This document shows, in pieces, positions 23,301-38,300 of a stretch of 64,000 bases of DNA; position 1 is the stretch's first letter; every line of letters begins with the position of its first letter. The position numbers and the translations under genes are program-made. The notes beneath the pieces are model-generated. The model was not told the origin of the DNA. It saw nothing but the letters and a program-made list of their open reading frames with translations, and did not search any database. The stretch comes from Plectrocnemia conspersa (lineage: Eukaryota; Arthropoda; Insecta; Trichoptera; Polycentropodidae). Location of the stretch: positions 310,001 through 374,000 of the forward strand of contig VTFK01000048.1 in assembly GCA_009617715.1 (NCBI GenBank), given 5' to 3'.

Positions 23301-26300
23301 ATCATTTATATTCGCATCATCACCATAATGAAAAATTTCGACAATCCATCAAAAGGAAATATCATATTTTATACACTCTAAACGAAACGCTGTCAATGAA
23401 ACGAGCAGTCAATTGCCCTAACTTATTTCCAATATTTCCAATTTTCATATATATTGGATTCATGAAACTATTGTATATTTAGACTTTTATACCACTAGAC
23501 AATTAGTTTCATAGTAATAGTTACACATTAAATCTATGATGCGATCAATCGCATCATAGATTTAATGTGTAACTATTACTATTTTAAACAATTTAACTAA
23601 ATGATGAAATCGACAAAAAAAAAATGATAATTTAAATTAAGCGTTAAATTATTAAATATTTGCGGTAAAAAGTGTATAAAAAACACCAAAATAATGCAGA
23701 TTTTGTTTCGAGTTGACCTGATTGATATATTTCACAAAACTTTGGCATTAGAAAACATATTTAAAAAGTTTTAATTTGGGGTTTGAGTATATGTACATTT
23801 TTATTAAAAATTTAGACTCCAATCAGAATATTTGCATATTCGATTCTTAAATATACTCGCCCGTTTTGTATCTATTTATTAGTGAAATACTTGTCTAACA
23901 TTTAGAAAAGCTGTTCATTCATATGTGTTTGTAATGGAATAGTTTTATTTTTTAATTTATAAAAATATCTAAAACTTGTATATTATACAATAATGTGATT
24001 TGAATTTTTTATTTTTATTGCTGCATTATCTATAGCTCTAATGTGCCATAAATAATTTATTTGAGAAATTTATGCTATTTATAGCATGGCCATTTAAAAA
24101 AATAACAAAATAATTAGCTTAAGTACACTTTGTAATATTCGAAATTCCATAAAGCACTTATATTTTTGAGTTAATATATGTAGCTGTGAACTTTTTCAAT
24201 GGCTAGAATGGATTTTTTTCTTTCACCTAAATTAATATAAATATTTATTAAATTATTTTACTTTAATTAAAATTAATCTTTGTGCTGATTAAAATTTAAT
24301 ACAAATTTTTAAACTCAAAATAAATAGTCCTGATACTTTTTAATATTTTTTTTATGACATAGAATTGTGTGACACATGTATTCATTACTCAAACTATATC
24401 TTTTTATTTTTCATAACTCCACGAATATTTTATCAATTAAAAATTTATTATAAATATAATATTTTCAATTATACGTATTTGTAGGAAATTGTGTATTATT
24501 ATATGCCACTATAATCAAATTTAATATTTATTCTGTATTTTGGCAAAATTAACTTTACGTTATATATAAACAATTAAATCAATGTTGAAACAATACTCGT
24601 AGAATAACAATAAGAGTTTTAATGAGAACTTTGGTAATTTTTCCCCAAAGCGTTCTTAGAAATTATAGTCAATACTTTATCTTATATCTTACATACAAAT
24701 GTTTTTATATATTAAAAAAAATTGGGCGTGTTAGAATCCTTCATTATGAATTTTTAATATATTTTTTAATATAAATTACAGAAAAGTTTTGCTATGAAAC
24801 ACACGCGAGAGTTTTGCGACAGGACAAGTATACACGGCCTAAGATATGTCACAGAAAAAGGAGCACATTGGTTTCAATCTTTGATGTGGGCCACTTTCAT
24901 AGTACTCGGCGGAGTATTCTGCTGTATATTAATGATGCTTGTTTGGACTCGGTTCTATACTAACCCTACGATTACGGCGGTAAGTTTTAATTATTAAAGA
25001 AATACGTTGGATATTCACGTGGGATCCAAGATCAGTGTAATTAAAAATATAATATAAAATTAAACACAGTGTTACGTAGAATAATATTAAATATATAATA
25101 AAATATGTTTAATTTTAAACATAGTATATCAATGACCAATACTTGAAAGTCATGGGTTCAAATCCCATATGATTTTTTTTTGTATCTAGGAAATCAGAAT
25201 TTGTGATAATTATATTATTATAGTTATGACTGATCATCTTAAATTATTTTTTCTTAATCTCACGGATGAATATCATGACGTGTAATTAAAAATAAATTGG
25301 AACTGATTCGTGTTTAGTGAGATTGTATGTTATTTATATTAATTGTTTATAAATATTAGAAACAGATTAATGACTTATTTTTAAATTTAAATAAATCGAT
25401 TTTATGTATATAATTTATATTATTTATTATAATTTTTAGGTTGAAACGATCAATTATCCCGTCTGGAACATACCGTTCCCTTCTGTGACCATTTGCAACG
25501 CCAACAAAGTACACAGACCGAGGATAAACACAATAAGAAACATTTTGTAAGTACACAAACCCAAAGTAATCTATGCAATGAGTTTTTATAGCATCTCTGA
25601 AGACACTAACATTATAGTTTGTTTTTATATCATCATCAAGATTAAAGCTTATATATTATTTCTTCATATTTGTGTGCTTTGGGAAATATATTGCTAGCAT
25701 TAATCAGGGCGCCCGGGGCGTTTCGCGCCCTGGGCGAAGCATATGTAGCGTTTTCGCCCCTCATCGCATAAATTATGTAATGGTTCGGGGGAAAATCCGA
25801 TGTGAAAGCCGACACATAAAAAACCCCAAAGGGCAAAAATAGCGCCGCTTAAGACAGAGTTTCTCAAACTCAAACAATATACGTTCAGGTATATATTGGT
25901 TGCCAGGAAGAATATCCACACTGAATGAAACGCATCAAGGTCAAACAATTATTATAGTCATACAGTAAAATTAGTAAATTTATATATAAAATAAATTCAC
26001 GTTTTTAGCACTGCTTTAATAATAATATTTAAAATCGTTAAAAGTATGTGTATAAATATGCCTAGTAATAATTGGGTTAGTAACTTTGGTCATAAGTTTT
26101 AAAAATAAATGCTCATGTTTGATATTTTTGATACGTTGCATGATTTTTTATTTAAATCAATCAAAATAGGTTTAGTCTAAAATTGGTTTTTTAATGATAA
26201 CCGGAACGAAATTTCTTTCGGTATCATCAGTTATGTTGTTTTCGATTTAATTTCAAGCAGTCCCCATAGGAGTAGACCCAGTTTAAGCTCAGTCAACATT

Positions 26301-29300
26301 GAACTTTTAACTCTTTTATTTTACTAACTGCAACAGCAATTGTAATATGGTAATGTGTTGTTAATATACAACTAAGAGACAGACAATTACTTCGAATAAG
26401 ATATGGGTAATACTATTTAACATTTGTTACCAAAGACGACAACTAATACTAAGCTTAACATACATAGTTAAAAGCTGTTTGCTTAATATCGGATGCATTA
26501 AATTCAGCACCCAATAGATTTTCTGAGGTGTTCATAGATTATAAACATAAATATATATATAATATTATACATTAAACTTTTGTAATATGAATTATTACAT
26601 ACATTGCAACATTAGGTATTACAATTATTTATAAAATTTATTTTTTAAGGTTAATCATACATCTATTTATATAGAATGGTTTGTTAAATATCTACATTAG
26701 ATCTAAAAGACGACAGAGAGCAAGCTGTTAAATTTTTATGAAAAGCTTATTCTAAAGAATTACACTATTTTTAATAATAATTAACGGATTATTTTTTATA
26801 TATAAGTTAAAAGTAAAATAAACGTATTAATAATTATACGATAAAATGATAATAAATATTTATGACCATCTTGCGATGTCTGTTTCGGCAGAAGAAACAA
26901 TTGGAAAGTATGAGATATATTAAATAATAATAAAGAGAATTCAAGGAAAACGTTACGATATTTCTCAACAAGAAAATATAATGGAATATGGGTACAGACA
27001 CATGTCCAGGGCTTTAAATATAAATATGAACATATGTATATTGGAATTACCTATACATTTAAAATAGGTAAAAGCTAATTTTGCAAAAAATTCCATTAAA
27101 ATATAGGCTAAAACAAACACTTAGTGCTTTTATTAGGGGTTAATTATGTGTATGTATGATACTAATAACTATGGAATATCGTACATTATAATAGCTTTTA
27201 TCTTTAAATTGTGCGTTAAAAATAAAATAAGGTTAAATTACATATTGTAAATATTGAAGAAGGCTTTGAAAAAATATGTTATGTCTAAATGTATGGCTTA
27301 TGAATGGTACAAACGTTTTCAAAAGAGCCGGAAAAACTTTGGAAATGCAAGAGAAATAGACGGCTTAAGACATCAACCAACGAGGAAAATATTGCCCTGA
27401 ATAATCGCCAAATCACTATAAAGTAGATTTTGCAGAAGTTAATCATCAAATGATTGGTTGGCCATTACTAGAAATTTTGATGATCAAACTATGGTAGAAG
27501 ATTGAAATAAATGTTGAATTAGTGGCAAAAAGTGAATCAGGGAACAAGATATTTAGGGTTTGGTATAAAAACATTCTGCGTTCTAAGCATTATGTCTACA
27601 TTTTTGTCAGTGATGGCAAATAAGGCACCCAAAGTATTTATTGCAAGTAGGAATTTGGCAAACTTTACTCAGCTTAATGATCATAAGTGTGTCAACACAA
27701 CAACGTTTTTTTCTGATTCCTTTATTCATATGAATGAATTAAACGTATAATTACAAGATTTTTGCTAAAATATTGACGTTATGTTTGGATACATAGTAGA
27801 ATTTGAAAGTACATTTTTAAATAAGATATAGAAATTAAAACTATACTAATTATTTTGCTCCAGTATTCAGAGAAGGCCAGCACAACAGTATAAAATGAAA
27901 TGAAATCTATGCACATAAAGTACCAGCATATTGTAGTAACAATTATTTGACCATTTCGGCGAAACATTTATTTAATTTAGAAGGGCGGAACAGATAATTG
28001 AAATAATTAAGTATTCGAATGCTGTAGTCCACGGCATTAGATTTTATTTTCATTTCTTCCACCAAAATGAGAAAATTAAGAGAATAATTGGTTTACACTA
28101 ACCTTATAGAATCTTCCGTGTGACTGCGTCAAAGCTACCCGATTTTTATGTTTTATCATTTAAATATAAAAAAACAGATTAAAATAAATACGTAAATCTA
28201 AATATAAACCTCCTCACATCTATGTGTTTTTCCACCTCATATATACAGTTTTTCGTCTTTTAATTGCATTTGAAAAAGTCGCCTTTAAAGAGATTTTCCT
28301 CTTATTTAATTTAAAAATTTTGAACGCAATATCTAATACACCTTTTATCTTTAGGTCTTGTTATATAAAACTAATTGATAAATAAAGCAGCGGTAGCGCA
28401 AAATATCAGAAAACTCTTCGTCATTCTGACATAAGGCAATTAATCCATGGCAACTGTATCTTGGTTACGCTTTTCTTTAATCCGATAAAAATATCGATAC
28501 CTAAGTTCTCCCTCGTACTGAAATCGTCCGAGTTCCTTAATATAAAAATTTTCAATAATCATTCTAATAAGAACTTTCAATTGTAAAATATCACTGACAT
28601 CCGTTGATTCATCAAATTGTAAGTAAAATTAAATATATTGATTACTATATCATGAGGCGTTTATTTACATTTTTGCTCATTTTTATATTTCGATATTTTT
28701 GTTTATCTTGAATTTGTCTTTTTATTTCACTTTTGTTTTTAATTTTTTCAAGTATTATCCGCGAATTCAATTAGGGTTACTTTAACAAATTTGTTCTCAA
28801 AGAATTTGCTAACTCGCTCGAAAAAGAAAACAATTGTTGCAGCCTTATATTAGTCTATTGGCTTTAAAAACATATTTTGTTGCGTAATAAATTTAGATTT
28901 AAATTCTTGCAGCTTATTTATCCTTATTTTAAAATTGATTTAAAACTCAAAACTTCAAATCTTTTAAGATCTTTAAAAAAATAGCATGACACATGCTATT
29001 TAACGAAGAAAACCCCACATATCAAACAGCAACATGTATCTTTTTAATAATACTAATTCCTATTCATCATGGAAATTATATGGTTGTAAGGGTATCAACC
29101 ATTTGCAAAATTAGTTATAATTTTCCCGTCCCAAGATATTAATCACCCATATGTACCGCTAAAAAATTACCCTTTGTTTGGAAAGGATGCGCGTTAGATT
29201 ATACATTCTACCCTGCGCATAATTTGCGCATTAATGATATTCTACACTTTAGTTACCGAACACTAGAGTAACCATCAAAAACGTGTAACTTTAAAAATTT

Positions 29301-32300
29301 GTACACATTTTGTCTGCGTCTAAGAAATGATACAGTGTTACTACATGATCCATTGCTTAAACCACTGCCGTTACCGGTAATAGGGACCTACGAGTCTAAC
29401 CCAATGGGTGGCAGCTAGCTTTTTTAGGGCTAGATGAGCGGGAACCACCCCCGTAGTCTACGTTATTTGAGTCTCAGTAGTGTTTCTCCCGAGTGTTTTG
29501 GGAAACGCTCTCCTGATCACCTGCAAGCTGCCGCTTAGCTTTTGCATAGCATTAGCTTTGCATGCTCCTGCATTTCTATGCTTCATCATTGAACATTACT
29601 TTCGTGATTCCTCAGTTCCAGTTTCGACTCCCAGTCCCTAAGGGCCGAGCCCTTATTAGCCTGCTGGTTTGAAATGCAGTGTTTTGCTCGTCATTAGTAG
29701 TCCAAAGGACGCTACCTCGGTTGGGTGTTCACAAAGTTTACTTCCTCTTAAGAGCCTGGGGTTTTCAAGCTCTAAAGACGTTGGTCCCTCTTATATTTTT
29801 TTAAACGTAAAAAAATCTCTCCCACTCTGTTAACGGCGAACTCCAGCGTGTGGTCGATTGGCGCCGAAAAAAACGATACAATTGGTTCACAAACATTCAC
29901 TATCTGCGAGTTATCTCAAACCTGCGTTATAAAAGTTGTGACACTTGGTAACAGATGGGAGAGACGCAGAAGGGATACACCTGAGAGACCCCACAGCAGC
30001 AAAGATGAGCTAGGAGATCATCATCGGATCATTTAGAAAGCATCACGATAACTCCCAGCTGCGCCACCAAAATCATAGCCGACAATAATACAACTCGACA
30101 CGCCAATAAAAGCCCTCCGAAATCCAAGACTGCTATTTCAACCCCATTGTCTTATAGCAGCATCTACATTTCTCTATTTATGTAGGCATTTATTTAGATT
30201 ATTAACTGTTTATTTGGCTACAAAATGACACTTTTTGACCCCAAAATTGTAAATATTGTGTTGCAATCGACTGGTTTATAGCTAACGATCGACTTTTTGG
30301 CTAGTTTATAGTATTGATTATGTACCACATCAACTACAAATGGAAATTTTAGAGTTACAAAATAACGAAATGTTGGAAGAGATATTTGCTTCGAAAAATA
30401 TCTAGCTAGTTTTTTTAAGCTAATCGCAGAAATTAGAGGGATTAATGAGATTCGCAAAAAATATGACAGTGACCCATGGAAGTACGTATATTTGCGAATA
30501 AGCATTTTCCGCAATTGGTTTTAGAAATAATATGAGCATCTGTATGCTTGTATCTAGATTTCCATTTCCGGTTTCAAAACATATAAAACAATTAGTGAAG
30601 GAAAAACAGCAACTAAATTCACATTATAGAATAGAACATAAAACATGTATATTTATTTGGTTTTTATTCTTCTATACCTAATTTTCGCAAATATGTTAAA
30701 AAACATGTTTTTTCAACTTATTTCACATATTTTATTCTCTCGTACGTGCTCAAATATTGAAAAATATATATTTATATAATATACATATATTATTATTATA
30801 TTGAATTATTTTTTACGTTTTCTATATCATGAATTCCAAGCCGGTGGGTCTTTCGAAAAGGTTTTTTCGTGGAGTCACCGGATTAAAAGTTAACTACAAA
30901 AAATATAAATTAGTGGTTAATAAGGATTTTTTTTATTTTGCGGCTAATTTTCCGTTCCTAATAATTTAAAGTTAAAATTACACATTTTATAAGTTAAAAA
31001 TAATTGAATGATTATTTATTTTGTGATTAACTAGTTGATCGCGATCGACTGGTTAAGAACTCCATGTCCTCCAAATCACTTGCGGCTCGGTAAATAAAAC
31101 TAAAAACGGAATGTGGCCCACGGCTCTAAAAAGGTTGCCGACCTCTGATTTAGAGAATACTTACTTCTCCATTTTAGGTATTAGCGAAAGCTGGTTAGGC
31201 CAAAGACAAGTCAATTCCCCTTCTATTTTTATATATAATTTATTTTAAGAATACATTTTATCAACTGTGACTGCAGTCCTGAACTCACTTATAACACTTG
31301 TTTAACTGTACATGTAACTTAATTGGCGAGATATCTGACTCTTCAATGCGCATAAAAATTTGTTTTAAAAATGAATTCGTAGGGCTAAACGTCTTTCACT
31401 CTTACTTCTAAGCATCCAGTATTTATATTTTTTCTGAAACCCACATCTTATGTAAAGCTTTGTAACCCAATTTCCTTGACCTTTCTGCTTATCATTTGTA
31501 ATGAAAATGATGACCCCTTGCTGGCATACATTTCACTAACCAGCTTTGTATTTGGTAACAATTAATCCGTATACCGAATTAGGGCCGATTCAGTTCTTGC
31601 GAATTATTAAAGTTATATTCGCCCTTTGAATTTTATTTTAATCGTAGTTGTTAAACCGTAAATATAATATCCAAAGTAAATTGATATAATTTAAATTAAA
31701 TTAAGATGAATCAAAAACACAAAACCATTTATCCGCGCAATAAGATTGCCATCATTGTCTAATCAATTGATTAACGTAAAATAAACAACATCTTTATTTA
31801 TATTGTATCAAAATACTAGATTAAATAAACAATGATTTAAAGGGTGCGCTATTTTTATAGTTATGGCTGCATAATTAGTATTTATAAACACCTAAAATAA
31901 TATAAAATAACAACTGTAGTGAAAATAAAATATAAATAAAATAGTTATACAGTTATTTTGCATTAAATAGCAAGAAATAAAATACCTACATTTTATTTAA
32001 GTTATTAACGATATTTTAATCGATTATGTCGAAATATCAGCGTGGCTGCGAAATTTATAAGGTATATTTTTTAAAATTATTAGAATCTTAATTATATAAT
32101 AATCACTAAAAGATCTGCAAAAAATGATGGAAATTTAAAAACTTGAAATTAGTCACTGATTTATCGTGTTTATCAAATATTATTACCATGGGACGCGAAA
32201 ATAATAGTAAACAAGTATCGGTCGCCCGTTATAAAAGTTTGAGAGTTGCTAGTTTAAGATATATTACTCCCGAGCGATCGTCCACCTAAAAATAGTGATA

Positions 32301-35300
32301 ACGTTACAGGCTTTCCAACGGAATTGCAGAGCAAGAAGCTATGTTATTTCTGGGATCATTGGCGAATTTAATCGTAATGCAAAAGGACAATGGAAATTTC
32401 ACTAATATATTTCAGATCCTACTAAGCAATGGATACAACACCGAGAGGCTGATGTTAGAAGTATGTATATTAAAAAAAAAATTTTATGTAACTTTGTTGT
32501 CAAATTGGTGCATATTTGAAAAAGGATAAATTTAAATTTAAAAAAAAAGTATTATATAAATAAAATTTTCTCTTAGATATACACGTCAACGTGATTAAAA
32601 TGATTTATAATCCAGGTTACATTTCAAGAATGAATACTATTTATATTATGTAATATTTATAAAATTCATAAATCTCATTTAAACTTTTTTTCAGTTATCA
32701 GACTAGATGATTTATGCGATTACACAAAACGCGGTTCTCTCGATTTGTTTAATTTATAAAAATAGTTGAACAATTTTACAGCATATTTTTTTATAAAATT
32801 AGTTATAAAATATCTAATTAACAAATCTAGATGATCAGAAATGTAAAATGATAAAATTAAAATTGCCTGTCTCATCCAACTGTGGTGTGTGGCAACTATA
32901 GTTGTGTATTTTAAGTTTTTTTAATTTAAATATTTTGTTACAGTTGATGCAACCTTGCAAAGAGTTTCTTAAGAGATGCACTTGGATGGGAGATGAAGTA
33001 AAATGTATGGATTTGTTCAAAACTGTGAAAACAGACGAGGGATTCTGCTGCACTTTTAATTATTATCATTCAAATGAATCATATGATAAGTGAGTTTATG
33101 CACTATACGGTAATTTCATGTGGTATAGCAGAGGTTATTCAATTGAAAACTAAGTATTTTATCATAATTAATAATAAAAAAAAAATATATTATGGTAATA
33201 AATATAATAAACATATCACTCAAAAAACAATAATGATATATTTATATTATTTATTACTGTTCGATTTTGCGGCAGTGATACTCCTGCTGTGGTTACGAAT
33301 TTTCAGCAACTTAATATTTATCACAATTTTTCAGTTGCTTAAAATCCATGATAGGAGTATGACAGCCGAAATATCGAACATCAAATCATTATCCCTATTG
33401 AAGAATACGGGTAAAACTCAGTATAAAAAACCAATAGAGACTATGGACCTTTTTTGCGCCCTTTCTTGAAACGTCTTTATTTGCTGTTTTTTTAATAATA
33501 AAGACTCTGTGAGACGATCCCGCTTTTATTTAAAAGTTTTATGTAAATATTTTATAGTAATAAAAGCTTTTTCAATGTTGTATACAAAAAACATATTTTG
33601 TGTCTTTTGCGATTTTGCGTAGACTTTTAGTTTACTAGTTTGTAGTTCAAATTTGTTAAAACATCGCGTTTGTGATCTACTTTATAATAACACATAGCGC
33701 ATTATATACAAAGAATATTTATTATACTATGGGAAGTTAAATATAAATCTTAAAAATGTTTTGCTGTGTGTTTCGCATCTGTTTACTTTTTATGAGTCGA
33801 ATGGAAAATTAATGCATTATTTCTTCTTGTAATATTAACTATATTATATATGTATTTAATGGCATTCTATATAGACAAATTAGGTTAAAAATACCACAAA
33901 TATATACATAGAATACAATAGTTTCGTAATAAATTAATTTTCCCATTCTATTTCTGTAAAAAATAAAATTAATATCAAAATACCAGTATTTCTATTAGAT
34001 GGAAAACCTAATTAAAACATATTTATTACATAAATACAAATATAAATATATTTTAATATTGGTGAACATATACAAATATGACTGTGAAACTGAAACCCAA
34101 AGGGACGTAGTGGTACTTCTCAAATTATTAGCTATTACATATTTTATGTGTTCATGTTATGCTTGAATTTTATGCGAACAATAATATTTGTTTTATAACA
34201 CAGGGTGGTCTGAAAACTTTTAAGCACTAACTAAATATCTTTTAAACATAAACAAATGTAAAAGTACGTAAGAAAGGCTTCAAGTTTTCATAAATTAGCA
34301 AACTAGCATTTTTTTAGCAAAAAACTTGTGTTTTTTTTATCATATTTTGTAGTGTAATTCTAAGTTTTATGACACCTTGTTTTAAAAAGATATATATTTT
34401 ACATTAACAGTTAAATAATTCAGGATTCAGACGTATCAATACATAAGTTTTGAAAACTTTGATGTAAGAACCGTATAAACTAAAATATTATCATTTACTA
34501 TATACTTGTATTATGAGTCACAAGTCATATAATATTAAGTTTAGTTTAGTTCAGATTATTTACATATTAAGTAAAAGCTTTATATAAAATTACTTACCAA
34601 TAATATATTTATATTATGAATTTACGAAGAATAAAGTCCGCTAGTAATCTTTGATCCACTCTGTCTCTACTCTTACACTCATAAGAATGTTCAGATGGCA
34701 ACTCAAAATTCTATTCAATATCAATAAAAAGTCGATAAAACATACGTGTGTACATATTTTAGAGGGGAGTATGTAAATTCAGTATACAAGCGAAAACCGA
34801 TACAAATATCCGGAGCCGGAATACATACGGGACTGAGTGTCGTTTTATATCCGGACGACGCCCATTACGTATCAGCAACAAGACGAATTCCATCGGCGCT
34901 GGTAAAACATATATTTAAAATTGTATTATAATTTTATTAGTGTGTTTGTTATTTTATGTTTCAGATCCACGTGCATGACTGTTGGGACTATGCTGAAATG
35001 AGCATTTTATCTGTGGTGGTCGAGAAGAGTGAGTTAGTGCAAATACCAGTTTTTCCATCCGTGGTCGATACTTCAAACGACGTGAAAAGTCTGGACAGGT
35101 CGAGGAGAAATTGTTTGTTTGAAGAAGAGGTAATAAAAGTAACGTGGTCGGTTAATAAAGTTTAAATACGTTTTTATTTCGCCGAGGTTGAGTTCATGAC
35201 AAAGCAATTACACTGTGAATGCAATCATTTAAATACTTGATTAATGGTTTTAATAATTTATTTATCAATAGAATTTATATACTTACAATTAATTTATTTT

Positions 35301-38300
35301 CGGTGAATTTTCAGTTGGCAAATTGAATTTCTAAAAATAAATTTTACTGTAATACAATACGTCAAAAGTGATGAACTTCGACGGAAACACTTTGGACGGC
35401 TCACAAAATATTGCCGAGGGTTTCGCGCAATATTTTCGTTCTATTTTTGAGGATTTTCAGTCGCTTATTTATTCTTGTACTTGCTCCTTGGTATCAACCA
35501 TCAAGATAACTAAGAGCTTAGATTTTAAATATCGCTTCATGAAGGTGAAGATGGGACGTATTTTGGGGCTTGATTTGGTTCCTGAGTTATTTTTGAAGGG
35601 TTGCGAAGTCGCTGCTTTTTATCTGCTTCTCAATATTTCATTATTTTATAATCTCTGAAAATGCACAATATTTACTACTAATTATAAAATAAGGACAAAT
35701 TGTGCATCATGAAATATATGCCAGTGGCAGTATTATAAGCTCATGATAAGTTATTTGATATAATTATCTATAATTCTTCATTCGCTTTCGTCCAGTTTTG
35801 TCATATTAATACCTTGATATTTATCATGTCAGCAAGCCTTTGTGTTTCTCAAAGGCAAAAAAATATTTCACTCGTTCCTCAATTGTATTTCTCAAATATT
35901 GATTCATGATTTAAATATAGTAGCTACAAATGTCGATGATTTAATATTGCTTAGATGCATTTGATCTGCTACGGATGCTGTTGTTAATTCTCTATGAAGA
36001 TGTGCTTTCATCAACCGTCTTTTAGTGTCAAAGAATACCGTATTATTTAAATTTTCTGATCTCATTCATCATTAAAATATTCCTACGATCTCAGTGAAAA
36101 CATTTTATCTAGATAAATTCCACTAACTATCGTTCTAGACGTTCGACAAAATCTTCTGAGCATCTCTGATAAAATTTAAAGTTGCTCGGTTTTGTTATAA
36201 GGAATGAATTTCATTGTAACGATCCGTAAGTTATTTGTGTCCTATATGACACTTAAGTTTGCAGTATTATTAAATCAAAAAAAGTTTAGAAAAGGTTTTT
36301 GAGTTACGTTTATATATGATGATTTTTGGTTATTATACGTTCTTGTATCCCAATGCCTTTCTTTAAGGACCTTCAAGATTTCACAGAAAATTGTATGACA
36401 TTAAACATTTTCTTAAACTACTGAAGGGTGCTTTTGACGGTCGAATTATTCTCAAAGAATTCTAATTTTGGCTTCCTGAAAATCTTCAAGAGTCACGATC
36501 GCTTCCTCTTTTGACGATCGTTAGTGCCAGGACGTCCGCAGAAGCCGATTCGCACATGGCTGTCGCTATCCGGCTGGCGTTGCATATATGTATATTTAAT
36601 GTTAGCTATGAAGATTCAGACTGGCTTATATCATTTTCTTTTTAATATTTTATATTTATTTTACATGCTTTATAATATTTTTAACCATTTGGGTAACCTA
36701 TTAGTGAATAAATAAAAACAAAAAACATTTAATTTTCATTTATATGATATTTTTTAACGTAGCAATTTATTTTTTTAAGAAGGTTTTAAATTTTATTTAA
36801 CGTGGATTTTTACCTCTAAAATTACTCTCTTTTCCTCTCATAATGACTGATTATTATATAATTAAGATTATAATATGAGATGTTTCTAATAAGATACATT
36901 TAGTCTGGTGTTTTACTTACTTAGTAATAGGCTGTAACGCAATTATTTAATACATATCATATTCCAACGGAAAATCTACAATAAATAAATTAAAAAAAAA
37001 AAATTCATGATTATTTTATAATTATAATTCCGATCGAATTCACATGTAAGGTTTACCCACATTTTTCTAATCTTACGTAATGATTAGTTACAGTCAATCT
37101 ACGTCATACGTATTAGGTATTGATTCTCTAACAATGAGCTACATTAGCTCATAGAAAATATCTTATATGTATGTATATAAAAATATATTATGTGAACAAA
37201 GTAAATATAATATAATATGATAGTACATGTAAATCGGATTATTTAATGTTTAATGCAAATAATATTTTTTTGCCTCACATGTAAAACAATGCTCTAAGGA
37301 CAGCAAAAATCTTATTAGCGAAAAAATCTTATATTAAAATAAAGGATATTTACAATACAAGACATTAAACCATATTTTTTTGCAATATTTTTACTCTATA
37401 AGTATATACTTTTTTTCTAATTCAAAAACTGTTTTAAAATAATTTAATATATATGTATATTTATATACATATATATTAAATGTTATGAATCCATATTATT
37501 ATATACATTAATTCCTCTGATAGGCATAAAAAAATACAATTAAAATTAAGTATTTTATTACAGCAAAAGTCCTTTAATATTATAATTAATATCTAATTAT
37601 AATTAAATTTAAATTTAACCCAATTTAATATATAAAAATTTAAATGTCTAAAAGCCATTTATTTCATCTTAAAAACAGTGTTAGTTTTAATAAAAAGTCC
37701 CAGGGCAATCTTCAAATAGCATAGAAAAACATAATCAGAATATACTAGTACAGTATAAAAATGTATATATTGTTCGTATTTATAAACAATATTTATTATT
37801 AGATACATTTATATATAAAATATATATTTATTTTTAGCCACAAAAAAAATCATTATAAACTTAATGTTTTCGTGGATAGTATTAGGCTACTTAAAATTAT
37901 AATATAGTAATACAAAAATATTTTTTAGATAATATTCAAAATATTAAGCAATTAATTTCAAATTTGCCGCAAAATTTTAATTGTTGAAGATTTTAACCTG
38001 TAATAACTTTCCGAAATGGTTAAGCAAGTGTTTCGCAAAATACTTTAGGGTTTAAATGAATTTTTTTTGAAGATCGTTAACACAAAAGTGAATAACAATA
38101 GCGGTTTTTACACAACTAGATGCATTGTCTATTGTGCATCATTTGCGCTCAAAATGGTAGTTTTTGTGGTGCTGACAAGTGGTTAATGAGACAGATATGC
38201 TAACCTGGATGGTCCGTAAAATTGTCTAGCATTAAATATTTGCTTTTATCGATAGGCCTCTTAGTCAACAAGTTGGTATATCCTTTTTATAATTTTAGAT

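Noticed and set aside
30218..30514. 98-codon minus-strand frame as a gene
   Set aside because: Low-complexity hydrophobic content next to a hAT end, with no splice or start support; it may be inside the transposon.
33334..33409. Possible extra ppk-C exon after TTTTTCAG
   Set aside because: In the required phase it meets a stop almost at once, and direct joining of 33089 to 34763 already keeps the phase.
33074..33469. 131-codon plus-strand frame following ppk-C exon 5
   Set aside because: It begins inside exon 5 in another frame and runs into intron sequence. The conserved donor at 33090 and acceptor at 34762 explain the gene better.
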